A DNA stretch of 40,932 nucleotides, taken from Chloroflexota bacterium. GTDB taxonomy: Bacteria; Chloroflexota; UBA6077; CF-72. Location: contig JAFAZN010000065.1 in the NCBI GenBank assembly GCA_019239775.1, forward strand, positions 1 through 40,932, in the 5' to 3' direction. Within the stretch, counting starts at the first letter, position 1. The number at the start of each line of letters is the position of its first letter. Made by a program: the position numbers and the translations under genes. The notes under the pieces are model-generated. The model was not told the DNA's origin. It ran no database searches and saw only the letters and a program-made list of their open reading frames with translations. Positions 17,373 through 24,345 of the stretch are shown piece by piece.

Positions 17373-18715
17373 AGTGCCCTGAGTATACGATCGGCCGAGA
17401 CCGGCGAGGACGTGCGCGAAAGCGGTGCCACGGCGATCGCCTTTGGCATGCACTGCTCTGCCAGCGCGCCAAGATCGAGTTGCGTCACCCGGAAGGCGAT
17501 ATGCACCGCCTCGGAGGCACACGCCACCGCCCGAGCGTTCTCTTCATCACGTGCCCGACCCACCAGCCACGACAGCTTGGACGCGTGCATTGCCGCCCGC
17601 GCCGCGTTCGCCAGCATGAGCGGCAAGGGCAAGGTGACCAAATCCGGATCCGAGCCCGGCCGTGCTTCGCGCTCCAACACTTCAGCAAGTTGCCGCGCCA
17701 CTGTTCCCGAGCTGTCGTCGCCCGCGAGCCAACCGGCGGCCCAGCCGCCAAAGTCATCCTCGTAGCGCGTGCCTTCGCAAGCGCTGCGCGCACACAGCAC
17801 CGCGAAGCGCGCGTAATGCAGGCCTGTCAGGTTCGGCAAGGTGGCCTGCTGCCGTGTCGTCACCTGCGAGCACAGCAAGATCGCCGAGCCGGTCGGCGAG
17901 TCTGAGTCGACGCTCGCGTCCCACAGTCGCGGAATCCGATACCCGCGTTCCACGCCATTCATGAGCGCGGCCAGTAACGGCGTGGCGTAGCACCGAAAGC
18001 GCGTATCGCTGCCGTCGGCGGCCACATACGCGGTGTGGCTGACGCGTTCGCCCCATTCCCGCCCGGACGCGTCATGGTTGAGGTGGTCGGTCAGTAAGTA
18101 CGCCCGAGCGCCCGCCGCGGTTCCGGGCGTCGGCGTCGCAGCGGCGGCGGTCGGTGCAACACCGGAATGCGCGGCGAGTCGTGGATGCATCAGCTGCCAT
18201 ACCCGCTCTGGAGCACTCAGGTCCTTGAGCATGTGCGATCCGAGGTCTTGAAGGCTCGCCCCGGGCGGCAGCTGCCCTTCGGTAAGCCGCGCCGAAGCAC
18301 CCGAGATCAGCACCTGCCCGCCCTTCGCTAGAGCGCGCAATCGCGCGCAGCGATTCACCGTCGGTCCGTAGTAGTCGCCGTCGCGCAAGTCGACTTGCCC
18401 GGTGTGGATCGCCATGCGCACGCGAATTGGCTGAGCGGTCGGCCATTGCTCGGCGTTGAGCGCGCACTGCAGCACGAGCGCTGCGGTTACCGCGTCACGC
18501 GCCAGGCGGAAAACGGCGAAGACGCTATCGCCCTCACCCTTGCTCTTCACGACATGGCCGTTCAAACGACGCACGCAGGTGTTCACGATGCGGTCGTGGC
18601 GCGCGAGCGCCTCGGCCATGGCCGCGTGGTCCGCCTCCCAGAGCCGCGTGCTGCCTTCGATGTCGGTCAGTAAAAAGGTGACGACGCCGGTGGGCAGCGC
18701 GCGAGAAGAGTCCAC
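17363..18715 (-). CDS. Class III adenylate/guanylate cyclase with uncharacterised C-terminal domain
   Basis: The N-terminal cyclase homology domain (about residues 10-175) looks catalytically complete: metal-binding Asp18 (LLTDIEGST) and Asp63 (GEGDSVFAVF), a base-contacting Lys57 (VVKSKGEGD), and Asn121 and Arg125 in GPTVNRCARLRAL. It should make a cyclic nucleotide, probably cAMP, although specificity cannot be fixed from sequence. After an Ala/Pro/Thr linker (about 180-200) comes a 250-residue C-terminal region I do not recognise, not the usual ATPase/TPR or HAMP partner. No transmembrane segment is visible. The GTG start at 18715 gives 450 aa. Unusually, the last codons (CTG CCG ACG TAG) are the first bases of tRNA-Thr, which supplies the stop codon. 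Confidence 0.85.
   Translation of the reverse strand: MDSSRALPTGVVTFLLTDIEGSTRLWEADHAAMAEALARHDRIVNTCVRRLNGHVVKSKGEGDSVFAVFRLARDAVTAALVLQCALNAEQWPTAQPIRVRMAIHTGQVDLRDGDYYGPTVNRCARLRALAKGGQVLISGASARLTEGQLPPGASLQDLGSHMLKDLSAPERVWQLMHPRLAAHSGVAPTAAAATPTPGTAAGARAYLLTDHLNHDASGREWGERVSHTAYVAADGSDTRFRCYATPLLAALMNGVERGYRIPRLWDASVDSDSPTGSAILLCSQVTTRQQATLPNLTGLHYARFAVLCARSACEGTRYEDDFGGWAAGWLAGDDSSGTVARQLAEVLEREARPGSDPDLVTLPLPLMLANAARAAMHASKLSWLVGRARDEENARAVACASEAVHIAFRVTQLDLGALAEQCMPKAIAVAPLSRTSSPVSADRILRALPT
17382..17387 (-). promoter_or_regulatory. -10 element (TATACT) for tRNA-Thr inside the cyclase frame
   Basis: On the minus strand TATACT ends 9 nt before tRNA-Thr. It lies within the last codons of the cyclase gene, so the tRNA probably has its own promoter inside that coding region. 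I see no clear -35. Confidence 0.5.
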
Positions 18716-18821
18716 ACTCTAAAAGTCGGCTTAAGCTGCCCGAACCTGAAGTAGCAACACCTACGGGAAGTATGCCGCTGGCACGCGCAGTGCTCACGAT
18801 GAGCGAGAAGCGCAACCAACC

Positions 18822-19649
18822 ATGCCTACAGACTCTTTCGATCGCCCAGTCGTCGTGGCCCTCTTTGACCAGGCAACTACCGCCCGTGCTGCGGCCGCCG
18901 CTCTTCATAACCTCGGCTTCAGCCAGGAGCGGATCGGCCTGCTGCTGCCTGGCCAGCAGCTGAGCATCTCCGAGACAAACCGTGCTGATGTCAGCAGTCT
19001 GCTGGCCCTGGCCGCTGCCGCGACCGACGGTGACGACGTTGGCAACGTCCTGCTGGGCATGGGTTTGCCAGCAGGCGAAGCGCGTTTCTATGCAGCCGAG
19101 GCTCGCGAAGGCCGCGCGCTGCTGGTCGTGAATGCAAACGGACGCGCTGGTGATGTCCTTCGAACGCTGCTCGAGCACGGCGGATACGACGTGCAGTCGC
19201 AGGGTCGCGACCTGATTCGGCCGGGCGAGAGTGGCGTGCCTGGTGGCGTGGGACCGCGCCCACCGGACATCACCACGAACTGGCAGGACGTGCGCTCGCG
19301 GTACGAGATGTTGTGGCAGCAGCACTATGGCACCACCGACGCGACCTGGGAGCAAACGGAGCCCGTCTACGAGCTGGCGTGGCGGCTTGCGAACCGCCCC
19401 AACCTGCGCGGCCGACCGTGGCCCGAGGCGGAGGCCGCGGTCCAGCGCGAGTGGTCCACCTCCGACGTTGGTAAACACACGAGTTGGGCCGATGCGGCGG
19501 GGCCCATACGCGACGTCTGGGAAGATGTCACCGAAGAAGCCGCCACGGGCGCGGAGGGCGGCGCCGATCGACGCATCGCGCACCAGGGCACCGACCAGCA
19601 GGTCGCCGCGCGCGACCTCGATCGAGCCCCTGGCCGAGGTGCCGCCTGA
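18822..19649 (+). CDS. General stress protein 17M-like (YflT domain) protein with C-terminal Trp/Tyr repeats
   Basis: The N-terminal 110 residues (VVVALFDQATTARAAAAALH, FSQERIGLLLPGQ, GMGLPAGEARFYAAEAREGR, ALLVVNANGRAGDVLRTLLEHGG) match the YflT/GSP17M fold, a small domain found in general stress proteins with unknown biochemical role. A Pro/Gly linker follows, then a region with spaced aromatic residues (NWQDVRSRYEMLWQQHYG, TWEQTEPVYELAWRLANRP, RGRPWPEAEAAVQREW) resembling the repeated segments seen behind such domains in Chloroflexota and Actinobacteria. The tail (about 235-275) is polar and probably disordered. ATG at 18822; no signal peptide. It is divergent from the cyclase gene. Confidence 0.7.
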   Translation: MPTDSFDRPVVVALFDQATTARAAAAALHNLGFSQERIGLLLPGQQLSISETNRADVSSLLALAAAATDGDDVGNVLLGMGLPAGEARFYAAEAREGRALLVVNANGRAGDVLRTLLEHGGYDVQSQGRDLIRPGESGVPGGVGPRPPDITTNWQDVRSRYEMLWQQHYGTTDATWEQTEPVYELAWRLANRPNLRGRPWPEAEAAVQREWSTSDVGKHTSWADAAGPIRDVWEDVTEEAATGAEGGADRRIAHQGTDQQVAARDLDRAPGRGAA

Positions 19650-19700
19650 GCCCACCGTCGCCTACAATGGACCGTCTCGTCGCGCTCGACGAACGCCCGC

Positions 19701-19785
19701 GGTGGGGTGGCCGAGTGGTTAATGGCAACGGTCTGTAAAACCGTCCGACGGAAGTCGTACGCAGGTTCGAATCCTGCCCCCACCA
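19701..19785 (+). tRNA. tRNA-Tyr, anticodon GTA
   Basis: GGTGGGG (19701-19707) pairs with CCCCACC (19778-19784), discriminator A, CCA not encoded. The anticodon stem ACGGT/ACCGT encloses CTGTAAA, giving GTA (codon UAC). A long variable arm (CCGACGGAAGTCGTAC region) marks it as a class II tRNA, as expected for bacterial tRNA-Tyr. A TACAAT hexamer at 19663-19668 may be its -10. Confidence 0.95.
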
Positions 19786-19788
19786 CCC

Positions 19789-20325
19789 CTACGCGGTCGA
19801 AGGCGGCGATGCGTCGTCGGGCGCGGGGATCGTGAATGTGAGCTTGTTGAGCGTGGGGTCGGCGCCTGTCCAAACATCCAGCGTGTAGTCACCGGGATCG
19901 GTTGGCAGACTGAACCCTGCTTCAGGCATCAACTCGACTTTCAGCGGCCGCTGCCCCGCCGTGCAGATCATGCTCTGGACCAGCCCCGCACCTGGGCCGA
20001 TTCGCAGCGCACCGTTGATCCAGTCAACCGCCGCCGGTTGGCCTGAAAACAGCACGCTGCCGTCGGGCACAGATGACGGTAGGCCCAGTGGCGGCTCGGG
20101 ACTCACGTAGACACCGTCGCCAATGCGATAGCCACCGCAGTACGCCGCCCCGATCACAATCGTCCAGTGTGGCGTCACGCCCACCTGGTCGGGATCAACC
20201 GCAAGCGATGGCATTACCGTGGCTGGTGGCGCGGGTTGCGGCTGTGCCAGAACCGCTGACGCCGAGCCCAGCTCGAGCACCAGCAATCCCGCCACCATCG
20301 TCAAAATCAACCGCAACCTTGCCAT
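19789..20325 (-). CDS. Secreted hypothetical protein (178 aa)
   Basis: Not recognised. An N-terminal signal peptide is clear (Arg-rich start, LILTMVAGLLVLELG core, then AVLA/QPQ cleavage type). The mature part is beta-rich with a Pro-rich N-terminus, a few cysteines and the segment DPGDYTLDVWTGADPTLNKL near the end, which looks like an Ig-like or jelly-roll strand pattern. It ends 4 nt from tRNA-Tyr on the opposite strand. The sedolisin protease gene lies 17 nt upstream on the same strand, so the two may be cotranscribed and exported together. No enzymatic motif is visible. Confidence 0.7.
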   Translation of the reverse strand: MARLRLILTMVAGLLVLELGSASAVLAQPQPAPPATVMPSLAVDPDQVGVTPHWTIVIGAAYCGGYRIGDGVYVSPEPPLGLPSSVPDGSVLFSGQPAAVDWINGALRIGPGAGLVQSMICTAGQRPLKVELMPEAGFSLPTDPGDYTLDVWTGADPTLNKLTFTIPAPDDASPPSTA

Positions 20326-20342
20326 GCCTTTCGAAGCCGACC

Positions 20343-22013
20343 CTATTGCACCGACAGTTGCAAGGTCTGCGTGTGCACCTTGCCGTCCGACCCCGTGGCC
20401 GTCACCTTCAAGCTGTACGTTCCACGTCGGGCCGCGGTCGTTGCTCGCAGGGTCAGACGTGACGTCCCACTCGGAGTCAGTGAAGTCGGACTGAAGCTCG
20501 CCGACACCCCTGTAGGCACCCCGCTGATCGACAGCTGCACTGAGCTGTGATAGCCATTGCTTGCCGACAACGTCAACGTATCGCTCACGCTGGCGCCGCC
20601 CCGCGTCGCGTGCAGGCTGGTACTGCTCGCGGACAGTGAAAAGTCGGCGACAAGCTGAACACTGTTGGTAAACGCCACGACGCCATTCGGGCTACCGAGC
20701 CCCGTTGGACCGTCATACCCCACCACGCCAGTGCACAGGTAGGATCCGCCGCAGCTGCCGTTACTGCCACCAACCGCGTCGAACAATGCCGTCGGATGGC
20801 TGTAGGGGTCGTCGTTCAACTGCAAGCCTGAGGTCAGGCTGTTACCCGCCAGCGCGTAGACAGCCCCCACGATCGGCGATGCCGCGCTGGTGCCGCCAAG
20901 GACTCCCCAGCCCGAGCCGCCGTACGTGTCATAGATCCACACGCCGGTGCTCGGATCGGCGACTGCGGAGACGTCCGCCACGGTCCGATTGGCGCATGCG
21001 GTGTCCTTCTGCCAGCTTGGTTTGGGCTCGAACGCGCTGCAGCCGCTGCCTGCGCTGCTCCAGGCCGATTCGGTCCCGTTGCGCACGCCAGTATTGGTCG
21101 CCTGATTGAGGCTCGTACCTCCCACGGCCGTGACGAACGGCGAGGCCGCCGGATATTCCGCGCCGTAGCCGGCGTCGCCCGAGCTCGCGGTGATCGCTAC
21201 GCCCGGATGGTCGTACGCGCTGTCGAAGCCCGGCTCGCCCGACCATTCCCCGCCGCCATAGCTGTTGCTCACCACGTTGGCGCCAAGTGCCACTGCCTCA
21301 TCGACGGCCGCAGTCAAGTCGCCGTACGTGTTGCTGTTGGCTTCCACCAGCAGAATCGAGCAGTTGGGACAGGTCGCGCTGACCATATCGAGGTCGAGTG
21401 CGATCTCCTGGCTCCAACCCGAGTCAGCCGTCGGATAGGGACCAACGCCGCCCGTTTGGTTGACCTTCTCGAAGCATGCCGTTGCGGATGGCCAGGACGT
21501 GCAGTCTGGCAGCGACGGCAGCGCGAAGAATCCGCGATAGTAGGCCAGGTCCGCCGACGCGTTCGGGTCGTCAAATGCATCTACGATCGCGACGACCTGT
21601 CCCCTGCCCGCGCCGGCGTTGATAAGGCTCATCAAGTTGTACGCCGACTCCAGATAACTGGGATCGTAGGCGCCACTGTTGCCGATCACGCCCGCGGCGT
21701 GCACCTGCCCGGCCCGCGACGGTCTGGCAAGTCGCGCATGTGAGTCGGTGCGCACACGGGCGTCACAGTGCGCCTCCATCGGTCCGATGGCTTTCGAGCA
21801 CACATTGACGTCGATGTGCTCCTCTCCGCCCCGGAACTCAACGTGCTCATCGAAGCCCGGTCCCGTCCGGTCCACCTGTGGACCCGTCTGCACTGCTTGC
21901 GCCTGCGTTGACCCATCCGCGGCAAACGCCGCGACCGGCGCCATCGCAAGCCCCATCACCGCTACACAGCCCGCCAGCGTGAACACACGCTTGCCCAACC
22001 TGACCGCGTCCAT
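20343..22013 (-). CDS. Secreted S53 (sedolisin-type) serine-carboxyl peptidase
   Basis: Extracellular endopeptidase of the subtilisin-fold S53 family, typically acid-active. A signal peptide occupies about residues 1-31. The catalytic Glu/Asp pair is Glu203 and Asp207 (SQEIALDLD), the oxyanion Asp is Asp280 (SSGDAGYG) and the nucleophile Ser376 (GGTSAASP). The C-terminal calcium-site region of S53 enzymes is recognisable as GYDGPTGLGSPNG (about 432-444). A short propeptide (about 32-110) precedes the core, shorter than in classical sedolisins. Residues about 455-556 form an added Ig-like domain (VSDTLTLSASNGYHSSVQLS, SLKVTATGSDG) that may bind surfaces or substrate. The ATG start gives 556 aa. 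Confidence 0.93.
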   Translation of the reverse strand: MDAVRLGKRVFTLAGCVAVMGLAMAPVAAFAADGSTQAQAVQTGPQVDRTGPGFDEHVEFRGGEEHIDVNVCSKAIGPMEAHCDARVRTDSHARLARPSRAGQVHAAGVIGNSGAYDPSYLESAYNLMSLINAGAGRGQVVAIVDAFDDPNASADLAYYRGFFALPSLPDCTSWPSATACFEKVNQTGGVGPYPTADSGWSQEIALDLDMVSATCPNCSILLVEANSNTYGDLTAAVDEAVALGANVVSNSYGGGEWSGEPGFDSAYDHPGVAITASSGDAGYGAEYPAASPFVTAVGGTSLNQATNTGVRNGTESAWSSAGSGCSAFEPKPSWQKDTACANRTVADVSAVADPSTGVWIYDTYGGSGWGVLGGTSAASPIVGAVYALAGNSLTSGLQLNDDPYSHPTALFDAVGGSNGSCGGSYLCTGVVGYDGPTGLGSPNGVVAFTNSVQLVADFSLSASSTSLHATRGGASVSDTLTLSASNGYHSSVQLSISGVPTGVSASFSPTSLTPSGTSRLTLRATTAARRGTYSLKVTATGSDGKVHTQTLQLSVQ

Positions 22014-22142
22014 TGCCTGGACCTCCCGGACTCCCGCCCATCGTTGCGGGGCCTAGCTAGTTTTGGGCTGTGTCAAGCTGGTTCCAATGGTGTAACGGTT
22101 GTGAAACGGGTGAGTCTTTGCCGCAAAGTTGCGCAGGTCAGC

Positions 22143-22148
22143 CACAAT
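22143..22148 (+). promoter_or_regulatory. Putative -10 element (CACAAT), leaderless start
   Basis: CACAAT ends 6 nt before the preferred GTG (22155) of the ASCH-domain gene, the same spacing seen at several other starts in the window. Confidence 0.35.
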
Positions 22149-22154
22149 GGCCGG

Positions 22155-22748
22155 GTGCTGTTCGAGCCACGGCTGCAGAAAGGCTTGATCGACGGCTCGA
22201 TCCGTGTGGCCTTCCGTCGCTGGAACCGAGCGCAAGTGGTACCTGGCCGGGTGTATCGCAGCCCGGTTGGGATGATCGCCGTGGACAGCTTGAGCCTGAC
22301 TTCCGAGCCGATTTCGCCCGAGGATGCCCTGCTCGCGGGTTACACGTCGGTTCATGAGCTCATGGCCGATTTGAAGGGGCCGTCGGACGGGAGCCTGTTT
22401 CGGCTCGAGCTGCGACGGAGCGAGGAAGTCGATCCGCGCACGGTGTTAGCTGCCGAGGACGTCCTGGACGACGCGGAGGTAGCTACCCTGCGCCGCAAAC
22501 TGGCGCGACTCGATGCCGCGGTCGGGCGCCCGTGGACCGTGGCGACCCTGGAAGCAATTCAGGCGGAGCCGGGTAGACGCGCCGGGGATCTGTTCGGGCC
22601 ACTAGGCTGGAGGGAGCTGCAAGACGTCAAGCTGCACGTGCGGCGGTTGAAGGCGATGGGACTCACGCTGAGTTTGCGGATCGGCTACCGCCTGTCGCCG
22701 CGAGGCGAGGCCTTGTTGCGCGCGTTGGCCAGTGACACCCGCGCATGA
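22155..22748 (+). CDS. ASCH-domain protein with C-terminal winged-helix-like region
   Basis: The N-terminal half (LFEPRLQKGLIDGSIRVAFR, WNRAQVVPGRVYRSPVGMIAV, EDALLAGYTSVHELMADL) matches the ASCH/PUA-like fold, proposed to bind RNA or act in RNA-linked regulation. The C-terminal half (about residues 110-195) contains WTVATLEAIQAEPGRRAGDL and LHVRRLKAMGLTLSLRIGYRL, which looks like a winged-helix segment. The frame stays open upstream to 22044, but the conserved domain begins directly after the GTG at 22155, so I start there (197 aa). The stop overlaps the ATG of the next gene (ATGA), which indicates translational coupling. Function unknown. Confidence 0.7.
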   Translation: MLFEPRLQKGLIDGSIRVAFRRWNRAQVVPGRVYRSPVGMIAVDSLSLTSEPISPEDALLAGYTSVHELMADLKGPSDGSLFRLELRRSEEVDPRTVLAAEDVLDDAEVATLRRKLARLDAAVGRPWTVATLEAIQAEPGRRAGDLFGPLGWRELQDVKLHVRRLKAMGLTLSLRIGYRLSPRGEALLRALASDTRA

Positions 22749-23257
22749 TGGATCGCATCGATCCAGCCGCGCTCGCGGTGATCGGCGGGACGCCCGCTGT
22801 GTTGCGCGCACTGCTCGCAGGCGTGCCGTCGGAGGTGCTGCTGCGACCCAACGCGGAGGGCTGGTCGCTCAAAGACATCGTGGCTCACCTGCACGACGTG
22901 GAAGGCGGCGCATTCGTCGAGCGCATCGAGCGCATGCTGCACGAAGATCGCCCGTTTATTCAGTCCATCGACCCGCCCGCGCGACTCGCCGCGGGCAACT
23001 ATGCCAACCGCAGCTTCACGGAACTTCTCGACGAGCTATCGACGCAGCGTGCCGCGCACCTCGCCTGGCTACGCAGCCTGACCTCCGATGACCTGGCGCG
23101 CCGTGGCCAGCACGAGGAGGTCGGCGAGCTCAGCGTGAGCGACATTATCCACCAGTGGCCAGCGCACGACCTGACCCACCTGCGCCAGATCGCCGTGATG
23201 CTGCACGAGCACCTGGCGCCGCTGATGGGCGCGACTCGCGCCTTCTACGACGTCTAA
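22745..23257 (+). CDS. DinB-family protein
   Basis: Four-helix-bundle protein of the DinB/YfiT superfamily, whose members often bind a divalent metal through three histidines and include thiol-dependent transferases. Visible features are GWSLKDIVAHLHDVEGGAFVE with a candidate metal His (about residue 48), the middle helix and WPAHDLTHLRQIAVMLHEH with two more histidines (about 138-142). The 170-aa length is normal. It starts at an ATGA overlap with the ASCH gene. The substrate cannot be inferred; DinB members vary widely. Confidence 0.85.
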   Translation: MMDRIDPAALAVIGGTPAVLRALLAGVPSEVLLRPNAEGWSLKDIVAHLHDVEGGAFVERIERMLHEDRPFIQSIDPPARLAAGNYANRSFTELLDELSTQRAAHLAWLRSLTSDDLARRGQHEEVGELSVSDIIHQWPAHDLTHLRQIAVMLHEHLAPLMGATRAFYDV

Positions 23258-23312
23258 GCGCAAAGCTAAGGCTGCATGCGAACCGCCTTTGGTAGAATCA
23301 CGCCGGCATTTG

Positions 23313-23387
23313 GCCCATGTAGCTCAGTGGTAGAGCACACCCTTGGTAAGGGTGAGGTCGACAGTTCGATCCTGTCCATGGGCTCCA
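23313..23387 (+). tRNA. tRNA-Thr, anticodon GGT
   Basis: GCCCATG (23313-23319) pairs with CATGGGC (23377-23383); discriminator T, and CCA is encoded (23385-23387). The anticodon stem CACCC/GGGTG encloses TTGGTAA, giving GGT (codon ACC). TAGAAT at 23293-23298 is a likely extended -10 (TGGTAGAAT). This is the only tRNA in the window with a clearly encoded CCA. Confidence 0.95.
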
Positions 23388-23443
23388 GCAAACGAGCGAG
23401 CTACTACAACTCAAGCGAGTATTCATAAGAGGCACAACGGACC

Positions 23444-23608
23444 ATGGCGAAAAAGGCCGATCGCGTACTGATCACACTGGCGTGCGCCGACTGTCGCGAG
23501 CGCAACTATCACACGGAAAAAAACAAGCGCAACGATCCTGATCGGATCGCGCTGCAAAAGTTCTGCCCCAGGTGCAGAAAGCATACGGAGCACCGCGAGA
23601 CGAAATAG
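23444..23608 (+). CDS. rpmG: Ribosomal protein bL33
   Basis: 54-aa component of the large ribosomal subunit. The sequence begins [17 protein letters not shown], continues with the family [16 protein letters not shown] segment and ends in [16 protein letters not shown]. Cys14, Cys17, Cys41 and Cys44 form the zinc ribbon of the C+ type. The ATG at 23444 has a purine-rich AAGAGG about 14 nt upstream. It lies between tRNA-Thr(GGT) and tRNA-Trp, and is probably cotranscribed with them. Confidence 0.96.
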   Translation: MAKKADRVLITLACADCRERNYHTEKNKRNDPDRIALQKFCPRCRKHTEHRETK

Positions 23609-23648
23609 CCACCACGCGCTATAAATGCGGGCAACAACCGAATAGCTC

Positions 23649-23721
23649 AGGGGCGTAGCTCAGTCGGTAGAGCGGTCGTCTCCAAAACGACAGGTCGCGG
23701 GTTCGAGCCCTGCCGCCCCTG
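23649..23721 (+). tRNA. tRNA-Trp, anticodon CCA
   Basis: AGGGGCG (23649-23655) pairs with CGCCCCT (23714-23720), discriminator G, 3' CCA not encoded. The anticodon stem GTCGT/ACGAC encloses CTCCAAA, anticodon CCA (codon UGG). The T arm contains GGTTCGAGCCC. It follows rpmG, as in the widespread rpmG-trnW-secE-nusG order, but secE and nusG do not follow here. Confidence 0.96.
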
Positions 23722-23728
23722 CCCAGCA

Positions 23729-23749
23729 CCCGACGCTCGCGCCGTCGGG
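23729..23749 (+). terminator. Hairpin after tRNA-Trp
   Basis: CCCGACG (23729-23735) pairs with CGTCGGG (23743-23749) over a 7-nt loop. There is no T tract, so it may only mark the 3' boundary of the tRNA transcript. Confidence 0.4.
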
Positions 23750-23812
23750 CGTCGATTGGCCCGTTCATCGGTGAAACAATTTTTGACAGCCGAAATGAGG
23801 TCATGCGACAGT

Positions 23813-23830
23813 ATAGAACATAAGTTCTAT
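23813..23830. promoter_or_regulatory. LexA-like palindrome (GAAC-N4-GTTC)
   Basis: ATAGAAC (23813-23819), spacer ATAA, GTTCTAT (23824-23830): a perfect 7-bp palindrome whose core is the Gram-positive type LexA box. It overlaps a TATAGA hexamer (23812-23817) and lies 18 nt before the ATG of a broken DUF2461 gene. LexA of that box type is established in Dehalococcoides, a Chloroflexota member. Binding here is inference. Confidence 0.5.
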
Positions 23831-23848
23831 CAACCCGAGGCTTTTACG

Positions 23849-24345
23849 ATGACTCTCAGCGTGGCCACCTTCACCGGGTTTAGCCCGGACCTTGTTGATT
23901 TCCTTTCTGTTCTCGCGAGCAACACGGTTCCGTCCTGGCCATCAACCGCGACACGCGGTTTTCGCCCGATAAGACGCCTTACAAGACGCACTTGGATCTG
24001 TGGTTCTGGCATGCCGAAGGAGCAGGCTTGAGTCGCGAACGGCCTGGCTATTTCGTGCGGATCGAGGAGCAGCGGCTGATCCTTGGTGCAGGCATGCACG
24101 CGTTTTCGGCCGAGGGCGTGCTCGATCGCTATCGCCAGGCAGTGCTGGATCCGGCGCGTGGGGCACAGCTCGAAGCAGCGGCGCACGAAGTTGGCACCGA
24201 GCACGTCAAAGGCCGCATTTACAGCCGTGTTGTGCGCGGACTGCCCCCCGAGCTTTTCTCAGAGCGCCTGCCCGAGCTGTGCCTGCGCTCCTTCCAAAAA
24301 AACAGGCCCCTGCTGCAGTGGCTGGTCGATCTGCTGCCCGGATAG
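23849..24345 (+). pseudogene. DUF2461 (TIGR02453) family gene with internal deletion and frameshift
   Basis: The ATG at 23849 opens a frame with a good DUF2461 N-terminus (FTGFSPDLVDFLSVLASN), but after about 25 codons it loses similarity. A different frame then resumes the family at GSVLAINRDTRFSPDKTPYK, just 14 nt later, and runs to the stop at 24343-24345 through GYFVRIEEQRLILGAGMHA and a complete C-terminus (SFQKNRPLLQWLVDLLPG). Intact members have roughly 45-50 residues between these two motifs. The gene has therefore lost about 130 nt near 23924-23937 with a frame change. No intact product can be made from this start. An assembly error at the junction is the alternative. The biochemical role of the family is unknown. 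Confidence 0.75.

Noticed and set aside
23783-23788. TTGACA as -35 of a promoter before the DUF2461 pseudogene
   Set aside because: The nearest -10-like hexamer is 23 nt away, too far for a standard promoter.
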